Positions 27,309 through 36,531 of a stretch of 64,000 nucleotides of DNA are shown here, in pieces. The translations under genes and the position numbers were made by a program. The DNA lies in contig NZ_ANHX01000052.1 in assembly GCF_000316035.1 (NCBI RefSeq), positions 51,189 through 115,188 of the forward strand, written 5' to 3'. This stretch comes from Paenibacillus sp. PAMC 26794 (GTDB lineage Bacteria; Bacillota; Bacilli; Paenibacillales; Paenibacillaceae). How positions within the stretch are numbered: the stretch's first letter is position 1; every line of letters begins with the position of its first letter. The notes beneath the pieces were generated by a model that was not told the DNA's origin, did not search any database, and worked only from the letters and a program-made list of their open reading frames with translations.

Positions 27309-29156
27309 CTATCCCTTGTAAAAAGGGTTCCACCCTATGCCTTTGCCTGATGGCATCGCGCCAGGCACCCCATCCGCTTCAAGCAGCGGACGGACAACTA
27401 ACTTCACGGGCCACTCTTTGCTCTCGAATATCGTATGAGCGAGCGCGGCCCGGTCGGATTCGGGAAGCTGCACGTGTTGAAGCGCTTCCTTCCAAGCCTG
27501 CTCCGTGATCTCCCATAACTTCGTTTCCGGGATGTGATACACTTCGCTAAGTGCCTCCATGATCGCAGCCAGATTCACCTGCGTCCCCAAAGACTGCACA
27601 TAGAAAATCAGCTTCTGAATCGTCTCGTTATACAGGCTGTTCGAGTAACCCGGGCGAATATGATAGGCAGGGTCTGCAATGCCATGCTTGTCCAGATAAG
27701 GCTGATGCAAACGCACGGAATCATGATCGCGGAACAATAGACCTTTTACCTGATTATCCCGTAACACCAGACAGCAGTTCTGACCATGAATCTCAGGTAC
27801 GACGCCCACCTTGAACAGACGCGTCACGATATCATAAAACGTCGTAGCCATACTGGTATAGAAGTCGAGGACATCCGCGCTGCTCAGGTTATCCCACAGA
27901 ATCTCCGTTAATAGATGATGCCTTTCCAGATTCACACCCAGTGCGGCCATTGGAATGACTTTGTAATCATCATCCAACAACTCAGAGGGATACACACGAA
28001 TCTGTGCAGCCAGATGTCGGGGATGATCATCAAACAGTCCCATGGATTCCGGCATGAAGCCCCACCAGTTCTGCTCTTCGCACATATACACCTTTTCCTT
28101 TAACGTCTCATCACAGGCAACGGCCTGTCGTAACAACCGTTCTCCAGCAAGACCATTCAGCAGCTTAACTACTGGAAGATAACGGGCAGCACCCAGTGAC
28201 AGCACGCTAACCGGAAGCTTGAGCATCCGGGTGGACTCGGTTGACGGAGCCATCGAGCGCAGAGAGGATGTTGCCTGTACGTCGCCCACTTCTATGTCCA
28301 ATACGACAATTCTACCCTCTTCGATCTCTCCCGTGAAGCGAGGCAGAATCACATGCTGCAATTGCCACGGGTGAACAGGCATCGGCAGATATTCGTGCAA
28401 CGTGATCCCTTTTCGGGCAAACTCAGCTTCCACCACTCCGCGCTGAACATCGTCTAACACGTCCAAAATGGACAGCCCATCTTCACAACCTTGCTGCACG
28501 GCATCCAGCCGTATAGCCACCCAGCTCAGCGAAATCGCCTTCCCGAATTCCGCTGCATACCGAGTTACATCTTCTGCGTTGAATCCCACCTTGGCTTTGG
28601 ACGATGGGTGAAATGGACGATCCCGCAATGCAGCAACGCGCTCACCCTTGATAAACCACTCATAAGCAGACGCCGGGACGTTGGCAGACAGATACTGGAC
28701 TTGTTCCCATCCCAGAGCGAACTGTTCCACAGCAATGTCCAGACTCGCCAGGAATTCTACCACTCCGGGCTGGGCATAAGCTTCATCCGACAAAGCCTTC
28801 TGTAACACCGCACGTCCAACCTCTGCCGGAGAATCGAGGAGAACCCAGCTTCCATCAGTTTTCTCCTCGTAGATCGGTGAACCCTGAACCCACTGAGTCC
28901 CCTGTCTTACTCCTGTTTCAACCAGACACAGTACACCTTGAGTGTGCAATCTATAGCGAGAAGCTACATTCTGATTACGCTCTTCGCTGTCATATTCCTT
29001 ATACAATCGACGGAACGGTGCAGGTGCCGCTGCAAAATCAATGAATGAACACTCCTCCAGTGGGAGTAATTGCTCCGACAAGAATGAATTCATCAGATCC
29101 GCCATAATCCGGCGTTCAGCGGCTTGCAGACTGGAACGCTTCATCAGTGTTGACAT
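27309..29156 (-). CDS. NIS siderophore synthetase (IucA/IucC family), third copy
   Basis: The 615-residue protein has the family layout: an N-terminal ATP-binding part (KAKVGFNAEDVTRYA, HPWQLQHVI), the SLRSMAPSTESTRMLKL segment, and a C-terminal FhuF-like part with EIHGQNCCLVLRD and RDHDSVRLH. It adenylates a carboxylate and condenses it with an amine. GGAGGA nine bases before the ATG fixes the start 41 bases inside the decarboxylase gene. By analogy with SbnC it may complete the molecule with alpha-ketoglutarate. The gene order rather than sequence supports that role. Confidence 0.85.
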   Translation of the reverse strand: MSTLMKRSSLQAAERRIMADLMNSFLSEQLLPLEECSFIDFAAAPAPFRRLYKEYDSEERNQNVASRYRLHTQGVLCLVETGVRQGTQWVQGSPIYEEKTDGSWVLLDSPAEVGRAVLQKALSDEAYAQPGVVEFLASLDIAVEQFALGWEQVQYLSANVPASAYEWFIKGERVAALRDRPFHPSSKAKVGFNAEDVTRYAAEFGKAISLSWVAIRLDAVQQGCEDGLSILDVLDDVQRGVVEAEFARKGITLHEYLPMPVHPWQLQHVILPRFTGEIEEGRIVVLDIEVGDVQATSSLRSMAPSTESTRMLKLPVSVLSLGAARYLPVVKLLNGLAGERLLRQAVACDETLKEKVYMCEEQNWWGFMPESMGLFDDHPRHLAAQIRVYPSELLDDDYKVIPMAALGVNLERHHLLTEILWDNLSSADVLDFYTSMATTFYDIVTRLFKVGVVPEIHGQNCCLVLRDNQVKGLLFRDHDSVRLHQPYLDKHGIADPAYHIRPGYSNSLYNETIQKLIFYVQSLGTQVNLAAIMEALSEVYHIPETKLWEITEQAWKEALQHVQLPESDRAALAHTIFESKEWPVKLVVRPLLEADGVPGAMPSGKGIGWNPFYKG

Positions 29157-30576
29157 GATTATTGTCCTCCGTTAGATAATGGAATGCCGGGTGCGGATGC
29201 CCCAGAAAATCATGATGCGAGATGGTCCAGCAATAAGCCCCAGACTTTTCAAACAAAATAATATCTCCCACTCGCAGCAGTGCTACCTCCGCATCGGAAT
29301 GCATACGATCCTTCGGTGTGCATAGCTCACCTACGATATGGACTCGACGATCTCTTACCTCTGGCCGGGCAAATGAATGCTTCCAACGGTCCGTCTCTAT
29401 AATCTGAAACGGATGGTTATGACCCCATGAAACAGGTAGACGATTGTGGTGCGTACCTCCCCTTAACACGGCAAAATACTGATCATGAGAAGTTTTGATA
29501 TCCGTAACCTCTGCTGCGTAATACCCATGGTCTGCCACCAGCAGTCGACCCGATTCGAAATACAACTCGCCTCCACATGAGGCAAGGCGTTGTCTGGCTT
29601 CACTTTGTTCCAACAGGGCAGTGAATAAAGGCCAGTCGAATCCAGGGCTGCCATCATACGTGACACCGAATCCACCTCCTGCATTCACCACTTCCACAGG
29701 TAAATCATACTTGTGCTGCCACTGCTCCACCTTTTGCAAATACAGCTCAATCATCTCGGCATGCAGCCTGGCGTCCATATTGTTGGACAAGGAGTGAAAA
29801 TGGAACCCGCTTAACCGAACTACACCCGCACCTTCCACACCAATGAGTTCAATGGCTTCTTCCACTGCCTCCTCATCGATTCCAAAAGGACTTGGCCCGC
29901 CGCCCATAACGATCTTCGTCCGGGGTAACGTACTGCTCCGCAGATTGATCCGGAGCAAAATGCGTACTTCCTGCGCTTGCTCCTGTTGTTGCTTGTGTTT
30001 CGGCTCATGTTCTTGCTCATTTTCTTGATCCTGTTTTTGCTTCTGCTCTTGCATCAGTTCCTCGCCGTACGCTTGCGCATATCTCTGTTCCTGTTCCTGC
30101 TCTTGCCTATGCTTGCTCTCGTACGTCGGCTCCGGCTCCAGTTGTCCCCACTCTTGCTTCCGCTTGCTCCCTTGCACCCGCTCTCGCTCTTTCGCAATTG
30201 CAATAATTCGCCGCAACTCCAGCAAACTTTCCACATGAATGTAGCTCACGCCATGCTCGATCGCCAGCCTCAGTTCGCTCTCCTTTTTACCCGGACCTCC
30301 AAACAGAATCGGAACCTCTCGGCTTACCGCTCTAACCTTGAGCAGCTCTCCGATGGAAGCCACTTCAAAGCCCTTCACGAATGGAAGCAACGCCTCAATG
30401 ATTCTCTGATCAGGATTTGCCTTGATGGCGTAGAACAATTCTGTGTTTCCCGGCATACTGTCCAGCATCTGACGTACCTGTTCCTGAATGCCAGCCAGAT
30501 CGTAGACATACGCACATACCGGTTCTTCCATCCCTCGTTGCAGTTCATCTATCGCCTGCCATACACCAGGTTTCAT
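29116..30576 (-). CDS. PLP-dependent decarboxylase (SbnH-like) with Gln/Glu-rich insert
   Basis: The fold-type III (alanine-racemase-like) decarboxylase has the PLP lysine in FYAIKANPDQ (Lys52), a GGPGKKESEL loop, SGFHFHSLS, a glycine-rich VVNAGGGFGV and a C-terminal GELCTPKDRM. In staphyloferrin B synthesis SbnH decarboxylates the citryl-diaminopropionate intermediate. About 70 residues (130-203) consist almost entirely of Gln, Glu, Lys and His and are inserted between a barrel helix and the RILLRINL strand. The frame is kept. The insert is not part of the family and may be a flexible loop. The ATG overlaps the aldolase stop by four bases. Confidence 0.85.
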   Translation of the reverse strand: MKPGVWQAIDELQRGMEEPVCAYVYDLAGIQEQVRQMLDSMPGNTELFYAIKANPDQRIIEALLPFVKGFEVASIGELLKVRAVSREVPILFGGPGKKESELRLAIEHGVSYIHVESLLELRRIIAIAKERERVQGSKRKQEWGQLEPEPTYESKHRQEQEQEQRYAQAYGEELMQEQKQKQDQENEQEHEPKHKQQQEQAQEVRILLRINLRSSTLPRTKIVMGGGPSPFGIDEEAVEEAIELIGVEGAGVVRLSGFHFHSLSNNMDARLHAEMIELYLQKVEQWQHKYDLPVEVVNAGGGFGVTYDGSPGFDWPLFTALLEQSEARQRLASCGGELYFESGRLLVADHGYYAAEVTDIKTSHDQYFAVLRGGTHHNRLPVSWGHNHPFQIIETDRWKHSFARPEVRDRRVHIVGELCTPKDRMHSDAEVALLRVGDIILFEKSGAYCWTISHHDFLGHPHPAFHYLTEDNNHVNTDEAFQSASR

Positions 30577-31349
30577 ATCTGCCCACCCGCATTCCTGTAG
30601 TCATTCCGTTTTTGGGCATATGCCCGAAACGCCGTATTCCGATCATCACCCAGCACGTAAATATGTACTCCCCGCTCAGCCCAGAGCGACATGTCTTCCA
30701 CACCTCTGGTGACCGTAGCATAAGGTACTCCGCACTGCTGGGCGGTAGCATGCAATTCATCCAGCACACGTCTCACATCCGGGTGCTCCGTCTGCCATGG
30801 CACACCGAGGGATTGCGACAGATCCGCCGCCCCTTCCAATACAAAGCTCACCTGAGGATGAGATAGAATCCGTTTACTTTGCCGCACGCCCTCCACACTT
30901 TCGATCATCGGCACAACCATCACCTGTTCGTTTGCTTCCTCGATGTATTCCGTAAGCGGATATTTCCCGAACACACCGGGACGACCGCTATTCAGACTCC
31001 GCATGCCGACCGGATGATAGTACGCATGACGAACTGCTTCCTCCACCTGCTCCAGTTGCTCGACATGCGGAATAACGATCCCTTGTGCGCCACAGTCCAG
31101 CACTTTAAGAATCTCCGCTCGCTCCACCTTGGAGATACGTACCAACGGAGTTAGGCCGACCAGTTCCGCCGCCCGAATTAACTCTTCTACCGATTCCATC
31201 GATGTTGCGGCATGTTCCAGATCAATAATGACAAAGTCATATTCCGCATGGCCGATCATCTCGATGATGACCGGATGCGGGATGGATACAAAAAGGCCAT
31301 ACACGGGCTGTTTACGTGCAATTTTTTCCTTCAGCGTGTTAACTCTCAT
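30573..31349 (-). CDS. HpcH/HpaI-type citrate synthase (SbnG-like)
   Basis: The 258-residue protein has the class II aldolase features FVIIDLEHAATSMES, GIVIPHVEQLEQVEEAVRH, GMRSLNSGR and PMIESVEGV with the metal-binding Glu. SbnG of staphyloferrin B condenses oxaloacetate and acetyl-CoA to citrate for the pathway without using the Krebs-cycle enzyme. Position between an IucA/IucC gene and the SbnH-like gene matches the sbn operon exactly. The start and stop overlap both neighbours by four bases (ATGA). Confidence 0.85.
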   Translation of the reverse strand: MRVNTLKEKIARKQPVYGLFVSIPHPVIIEMIGHAEYDFVIIDLEHAATSMESVEELIRAAELVGLTPLVRISKVERAEILKVLDCGAQGIVIPHVEQLEQVEEAVRHAYYHPVGMRSLNSGRPGVFGKYPLTEYIEEANEQVMVVPMIESVEGVRQSKRILSHPQVSFVLEGAADLSQSLGVPWQTEHPDVRRVLDELHATAQQCGVPYATVTRGVEDMSLWAERGVHIYVLGDDRNTAFRAYAQKRNDYRNAGGQI

Positions 31350-33358
31350 TCGACGATTCCCTTTAATTCAGGTGTTCCTTTTGATTCAAGTGCATCCTTC
31401 GATACCTTGAGCGGATTGCTTGCCTTGCGGAAATACAACTCCCCATCCCCATACAGACGGCGCTTGGTCATCTCTTCGATCAGTGCATCTTCGGCAAAAA
31501 GGTCAAATGCAACAAACCGCTCTGCGTATTCCGGGCGCTGCTTCTGATAATCCACAATTACACCTGCGCACAGCTGCCAGAACGCTTCCTCCAACAACCC
31601 AAACTTCTCCAAAGCCAGCGCAATATCTGTCATGCAGATAAAAAAGAACGCATCATACGTATAGTCACGGACTTCCGACACATCTCTAGCATAGATGAAG
31701 GAGTACCGATTGAACTTGCGATGGGTTTCTGGCTCTGGGTTCAGCTTTGGTGCCCGTTCCGGGTGCAACAGTTGATCCGGTACGTAGCGGACACCATCAT
31801 GCAAGTCCTTGATCATGATTCGTTTCGGCAGATCATCTTCCAGCACCAAAATAATATTCTGGGCATGAGATTCCAGCGCAATCCCGTGTGCATAGAGCAG
31901 ATGTATAATCGGCAGAGTAACCGTGCGAACAAGGGCCTCGCTCCACTTTTCCACACCATGTCGTTCTACAGCATCCTGGATAAATGGAACACCATCTGGC
32001 TGCACCAACATCAACGCATTCAGCGGCCATGCCGTCTCGCCTTGCTTCAGGTGAACCGATACATTCTCCCGCCAGATCGCGCCAAGTGTGCCATAGGCAC
32101 GTCCATACTGAGTTACAGGCAACTGTTCATAACGGAACGACAGTCCCATCATTTCTTTCAAAATGGTAAACTGCGCCTGCTGCAACAGCTCATCATCACG
32201 TACAAGTGTATCCAGCCAATCGCTGATCAGCGGTGCGTTCTGGGTCGTATGCTGTGCCAGTATACGTGTGCTCGACGTGTTGGTAATGCTTAGGGCCAGC
32301 TTGATGTAAGGCGCTTCCGGGTTCACCCGATTCGACAGCGAACGGATTGACTGCTGCGCACGATAGGGCGAAGACGATGGACCAAGATACACGATGTCTC
32401 TATCCATCAACTGACGGGCATATACCGATTCCAACTGATGCTCCCATTGCCATGGATGAACCGGAATGAACACATATCGATCACCAATATCAGAACCTAT
32501 TCCTATACCAACCTTGCCGTCTTCCCTACCCGAGCTACGGACTGTTTCGCCTTTTTCACGAACTGCCCCATGAAGCTTCGCTTGGATTGTCTCTCCAACG
32601 CTCTCACGAACTTCGGTACTGCTCCCAAGCTGATCTACACTCGCCGCATGTGCGTGTACCACTTCACCCGTGTCCGTACGACCTTGTTGTTGCAGGATCT
32701 GTTGAAATCGCTGCATGTCCTCTGCAGTCAGATGTTGCCTCACCAATTCTTCAGAGCTATACCCTGCGGATACAGCGGTCTGAGCAAATTCTTTTTTCAC
32801 AGCAACCCAGACTAATGAAACCTCCGAGTTAAATTCAGGGCCATAGGCCAGATTGTCTTTCATGGAAAATCCCAGCCTCGACTTATAGCTCGGGTGGTAC
32901 AGATGACCGTCGGTCATGTGACTTTCGAGCGCATCATAATGCCGATCTTCACTCGGAATGTTCAAGGGTAATATGGCTCGGCACTGACTGTCCTTTGCCA
33001 TCGTTTCGAGCAGTTCCTGGATAAAAGCCGTCACATTTGCACCCTTCAATGCGTTCAGCACAATTTCCTCCAGAAAAAGATCCAGATCGGTGCAGGGTAC
33101 GCCTTCCCTCTGAATCGTCCCCTTCTTCACCTTCACCCGGCCAAATGAAAATTTCCGCTCGGCTTCACACGTGTACGCCACAGAATCGCCGGAAGATGTA
33201 AGGCCGCTGGTTCGCCATTCGCTCCCACTTACATGACTATCCAGAATGCCTTCGAACCACATCGCCTCCAACGTCTGCCGCATGATCCGTTCCTGTACAC
33301 CCACGTAGACTGCTTCTGTCCTGCCGCCTGTTTCAGCCCTGTATCCCACAACTCCCAC
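31346..33358 (-). CDS. NIS siderophore synthetase (IucA/IucC family), SbnF position
   Basis: A GTG at 33358 lies eight bases after GGGAG; GTG 33367 is an alternative. The protein of about 670 residues shows KSRLGFSMKDNLAYGPEF, HPWQWEHQLE, SLSNRVNPEAPYIKLAL and ALESHAQNIILVLED. It is longer than usual because of a charged stretch of about 50 residues (around 225-285, EVVHAHAASVDQLGSS onward) between the second and third conserved blocks. It sits between another NIS synthetase and the SbnG-like gene. It probably couples citrate or a citryl intermediate to the diamine. Confidence 0.85.
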   Translation of the reverse strand: MGVVGYRAETGGRTEAVYVGVQERIMRQTLEAMWFEGILDSHVSGSEWRTSGLTSSGDSVAYTCEAERKFSFGRVKVKKGTIQREGVPCTDLDLFLEEIVLNALKGANVTAFIQELLETMAKDSQCRAILPLNIPSEDRHYDALESHMTDGHLYHPSYKSRLGFSMKDNLAYGPEFNSEVSLVWVAVKKEFAQTAVSAGYSSEELVRQHLTAEDMQRFQQILQQQGRTDTGEVVHAHAASVDQLGSSTEVRESVGETIQAKLHGAVREKGETVRSSGREDGKVGIGIGSDIGDRYVFIPVHPWQWEHQLESVYARQLMDRDIVYLGPSSSPYRAQQSIRSLSNRVNPEAPYIKLALSITNTSSTRILAQHTTQNAPLISDWLDTLVRDDELLQQAQFTILKEMMGLSFRYEQLPVTQYGRAYGTLGAIWRENVSVHLKQGETAWPLNALMLVQPDGVPFIQDAVERHGVEKWSEALVRTVTLPIIHLLYAHGIALESHAQNIILVLEDDLPKRIMIKDLHDGVRYVPDQLLHPERAPKLNPEPETHRKFNRYSFIYARDVSEVRDYTYDAFFFICMTDIALALEKFGLLEEAFWQLCAGVIVDYQKQRPEYAERFVAFDLFAEDALIEEMTKRRLYGDGELYFRKASNPLKVSKDALESKGTPELKGIVE

Positions 33359-35120
33359 GCACTTCACTCCCTATTCGTTTCATTATATTGCTCACCGGCA
33401 CGTAGGCCGGGGTCTGGCTGATCCCTCTTAGACAACTCACCAGATTTTGTTTGGCTAGAAATGCGTCCGCCGTCAGCAGATGTTGCACATATGCATTGCC
33501 CGTTCGTTCCAGTTCCTCCACAAGGACCTCACGTACCTGCTTCCAGAAATGCTCCTCCGGGACGTTCACATCTCGCGCCATCGCATGAATCAGAGACCCC
33601 AGATGATTGACGATAAAATAATACGATGTCCGCGCCCAAGCTTTCTCTCGCGAATAAAATAGTAAATCGGACGCTGCACGATCCTGCTCACGGATAAGTT
33701 CCTCATCCACACTGACCCCTTCCAGATCGCGGACGACGAAATCCACAGGCAACCCATCCTTTAAGGTCACAAGGGTATTCTGCAAATGGGCTTCAAAATG
33801 AATGCCTTTCTCACCCGCCACCCGTGCAATCGGCAGCAGAGAACATTTCAGATAACATTCCAGCCAACGCTCGGCAATGTCACGTCCACCACCCAGCATC
33901 GTCATCAGCCTGGAGCGCAACCCGGGAAGCGGTGCTTCAACGAGACTGGATAAGACATACGTATTCTCGACATCAAACTCAATGGGCCGATAAGCTATTG
34001 TAAACAGACTGGTTAACTCTTCATCATCAAAAGCACAAGTCGCTACACCTGTCTCATACGCAATATGCGTGTTCGGTTCAGCACCGAAGCAGTCATGCTT
34101 CCTGACGTACTTGGAGGCATCCAGTGTTCTGCGCATCTGCTCAGCACTATTGGTGCGAATCATGTTGGTGATCTGCATATTCAGTGACAGCTTGATATTG
34201 CAGTTCCATGCGGGAACATAGACCGTACGGACCGAAGAGGTTGGGTAGACAGTTGGCCCCGCACTGCCGAGTAAGATTAGTTTTTCATCTCGAAAATAGG
34301 ACTGTATCTCGGTCAACCGTGATATGTACGCGTATTGCCATGGATGGACAGGCAGCAGCCCATACATCTCACTCTTTTCTTTTAATATAGGTTCCACATG
34401 GCTCCGCAGGAGATCATACAAATTCATTGCCGCCTCGTCATCGACCCATTCCTGCACGTAGACATCCTGCCTCACGGCGATATAACAGAGTTGAAATGAT
34501 GTCCGTAACTCCGGACTGTACTTCTGTACATCCTGCTCGCTGAAGCCTTTGGAGTTTTTCGGAAACGGATGGAATGGATGACCAACCAACAGTGACTGTT
34601 CAGATGTCCGATAGTCGTGGATGTCGAGACCGGCTGCTTGTTCGATATACAACGTAAGGTTACCCACACTGTTATCTACCTTTTGTGCAAAATCTCTGGC
34701 ATACGCCGCCTCGACACGATTCGTATTCTCACCCAATGGATGTACATTCTCCAGCTCAAGTGAACTCTTCATCTCCATCACACTTTTCATCATTCCATGT
34801 TGATCCGAGCGAGCATCTTTTTCCCCATTCCCACTTAGCTCAGATGTGATCCAACGAACCAGGTCGCCATAATGCACTGTTTCCCCACAAGATTCCATGC
34901 TGAGGTATTCATGCTCCCCCATGGCAGAGTAATAAGACAAGCGTCCTGTCACCTTCACCCTACTAGCTTGAAAAGTAACAGTGTACGACAGCGTATTTGG
35001 ATTGATCCGAATATCGCTTTCCTTCTCTAGCGCAAGCTCACGGATGTAACAGTTCAACAGCAGCTTGCACGAATGTTCATGGGCCTGCTGCTCAGCCTCA
35101 GACCGGAGCTTGTTTTCCAT
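33333..35120 (-). CDS. NIS siderophore synthetase (IucA/IucC family), SbnE position
   Basis: The protein of about 595 residues has HPFHPFPKNSKGFSEQDV, HPWQYAYISRL, SSVRTVYVPAWNCNIKLSL, GIHFEAHLQNTLVTLKDG and VRDLEGVSVD, all family blocks in order. The start is ATG 35120; TTG 35129, nine bases after AAGAAGG, is equally possible. It overlaps the transporter upstream and the next NIS gene downstream. By gene order it corresponds to SbnE, the first condensing enzyme acting on citrate. Confidence 0.85.
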   Translation of the reverse strand: MENKLRSEAEQQAHEHSCKLLLNCYIRELALEKESDIRINPNTLSYTVTFQASRVKVTGRLSYYSAMGEHEYLSMESCGETVHYGDLVRWITSELSGNGEKDARSDQHGMMKSVMEMKSSLELENVHPLGENTNRVEAAYARDFAQKVDNSVGNLTLYIEQAAGLDIHDYRTSEQSLLVGHPFHPFPKNSKGFSEQDVQKYSPELRTSFQLCYIAVRQDVYVQEWVDDEAAMNLYDLLRSHVEPILKEKSEMYGLLPVHPWQYAYISRLTEIQSYFRDEKLILLGSAGPTVYPTSSVRTVYVPAWNCNIKLSLNMQITNMIRTNSAEQMRRTLDASKYVRKHDCFGAEPNTHIAYETGVATCAFDDEELTSLFTIAYRPIEFDVENTYVLSSLVEAPLPGLRSRLMTMLGGGRDIAERWLECYLKCSLLPIARVAGEKGIHFEAHLQNTLVTLKDGLPVDFVVRDLEGVSVDEELIREQDRAASDLLFYSREKAWARTSYYFIVNHLGSLIHAMARDVNVPEEHFWKQVREVLVEELERTGNAYVQHLLTADAFLAKQNLVSCLRGISQTPAYVPVSNIMKRIGSEVRGSCGIQG

Positions 35121-36531
35121 CTCGAACAATGATGCCAACCTTCTTTCGGGTTATAAGTAAGACCAGGGGAAGTGTAAGCAGTATGGCGCAGCCAAGTCCG
35201 ATACAGATCTCTTTGAGTGCCCCCCATTTTGCCATCTCCATGGACGTTCCTGCCCCGGCAAGCCATTGCCAACGCATATCGTAATACAGGGTCATGCCCA
35301 TCACCGCAAACGAAGAAGCCAGCCGCTCAATCGTGGTTGATAACACCGACCCTTCGTGCATGTCTTCGTCCGGTAATGCTTGCAGACCAATTGCAGAGAT
35401 ACTCATGCCTGACAGACCAACGCCAATTCCCCGACACGCCATGAGTAATCCGATGATCCACATCGATGCTCCCATGGGCAGAACTGCAAACGATAAGATC
35501 GATATCGACACCAGCAACGTCCCCCATGCGATATAATGCATGGACCTACCACGATCCAGCAAGCTGCCGCCAATCCACATGAACAGACTTGTACAGATCG
35601 ACAAGGGAATGAATAACGCACCGGATAGGGCCGGTGACAGGTGGAAGACGTCCTGGAACAATAGTGGCAAGGCAAAGATCACGCCAAACATGACACAATC
35701 CTGAATGGTCGAGATCAGCACGGTCAGTGGAAAGACGGCATTACGCCGCAGTAACTGGTACCGGATCAGTGGTTCCTTGCGACGGTTCTCGGTCTGGACA
35801 AAACGAATGAGCAACGCCACACCGAGCGCAATCAGCATCCAAGGTAACCATACTGCCACGACAGGACTTGCGTACAACTGTACCCCCAGACTAAGGGCAC
35901 CTACCGCGCAGATCAGCATCATGACACTGGATGGATGCCATTTTTTCCTACGGGCAGGGATATAGGTCTGAATGACTCGACCGCAGCCGATCAACGAGAA
36001 TATAGCCAGTGGCACATTGAGCCAAAACAACATTTCAAGCCGTCCATACTGAATAATGAAACCACCCAGCGTTGGCCCGGCAGCCGGAGCGAGCATAAGC
36101 AGCAAGCCCCACGCTCCAGTAATTCGCCCCCTTACCTCCGGTCCGTATACATCAAACAGCAACACAAGTGATAACGGAATCATCAGCCCCGCGGCAACGC
36201 CATGCATGAAACGAACCAGCAAGAGTACTTCGATGGAGTGATAAAACAACGCACCTGCCACCGAGAACAGTCCATAGATACTGATGCCCAACATATACGT
36301 CTGCTTACGCCCCAGTCGGTCCACAATCAGGGAAGCCAGCGGCATCGTTAACGTCATAGCCAGCATGTACAGCGCGATGATCCATCCGCCTGCTGTGGTA
36401 GAGATCTGATAGTATTGCACAAAATAAGGCAGCAGCAGGTTAAATGCACTGTTGGTCAGCACCAGCGAAAAAGCACCGATCAGAATCGCGAGTAATACTG
36501 CATGCCTCTTCATTAGGGACAGCTTCAGCAT
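35098..36531 (-). CDS. MFS siderophore exporter (SbnD-like, DHA2 family)
   Basis: The 477-residue protein has about 14 hydrophobic segments and the MFS loop motif DRLGRKQTYMLG. The 14-segment layout fits the DHA2 drug/H+ antiporter group. Lying first in the DEFGH block it is the likely siderophore exporter. ATG at 36531 overlaps the aminotransferase stop (GCATGCTGA), a coupling start without its own strong ribosome site. Confidence 0.8.
   Translation of the reverse strand: MLKLSLMKRHAVLLAILIGAFSLVLTNSAFNLLLPYFVQYYQISTTAGGWIIALYMLAMTLTMPLASLIVDRLGRKQTYMLGISIYGLFSVAGALFYHSIEVLLLVRFMHGVAAGLMIPLSLVLLFDVYGPEVRGRITGAWGLLLMLAPAAGPTLGGFIIQYGRLEMLFWLNVPLAIFSLIGCGRVIQTYIPARRKKWHPSSVMMLICAVGALSLGVQLYASPVVAVWLPWMLIALGVALLIRFVQTENRRKEPLIRYQLLRRNAVFPLTVLISTIQDCVMFGVIFALPLLFQDVFHLSPALSGALFIPLSICTSLFMWIGGSLLDRGRSMHYIAWGTLLVSISILSFAVLPMGASMWIIGLLMACRGIGVGLSGMSISAIGLQALPDEDMHEGSVLSTTIERLASSFAVMGMTLYYDMRWQWLAGAGTSMEMAKWGALKEICIGLGCAILLTLPLVLLITRKKVGIIVRDGKQAPV

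Noticed and set aside
29977..30600. Plus-strand 207-residue Leu-rich frame opposite the decarboxylase
   Set aside because: It is the antisense of the Gln/Glu-rich insert, whose CAG/GAG-type codons read as Leu on the other strand; it is not a membrane protein gene.
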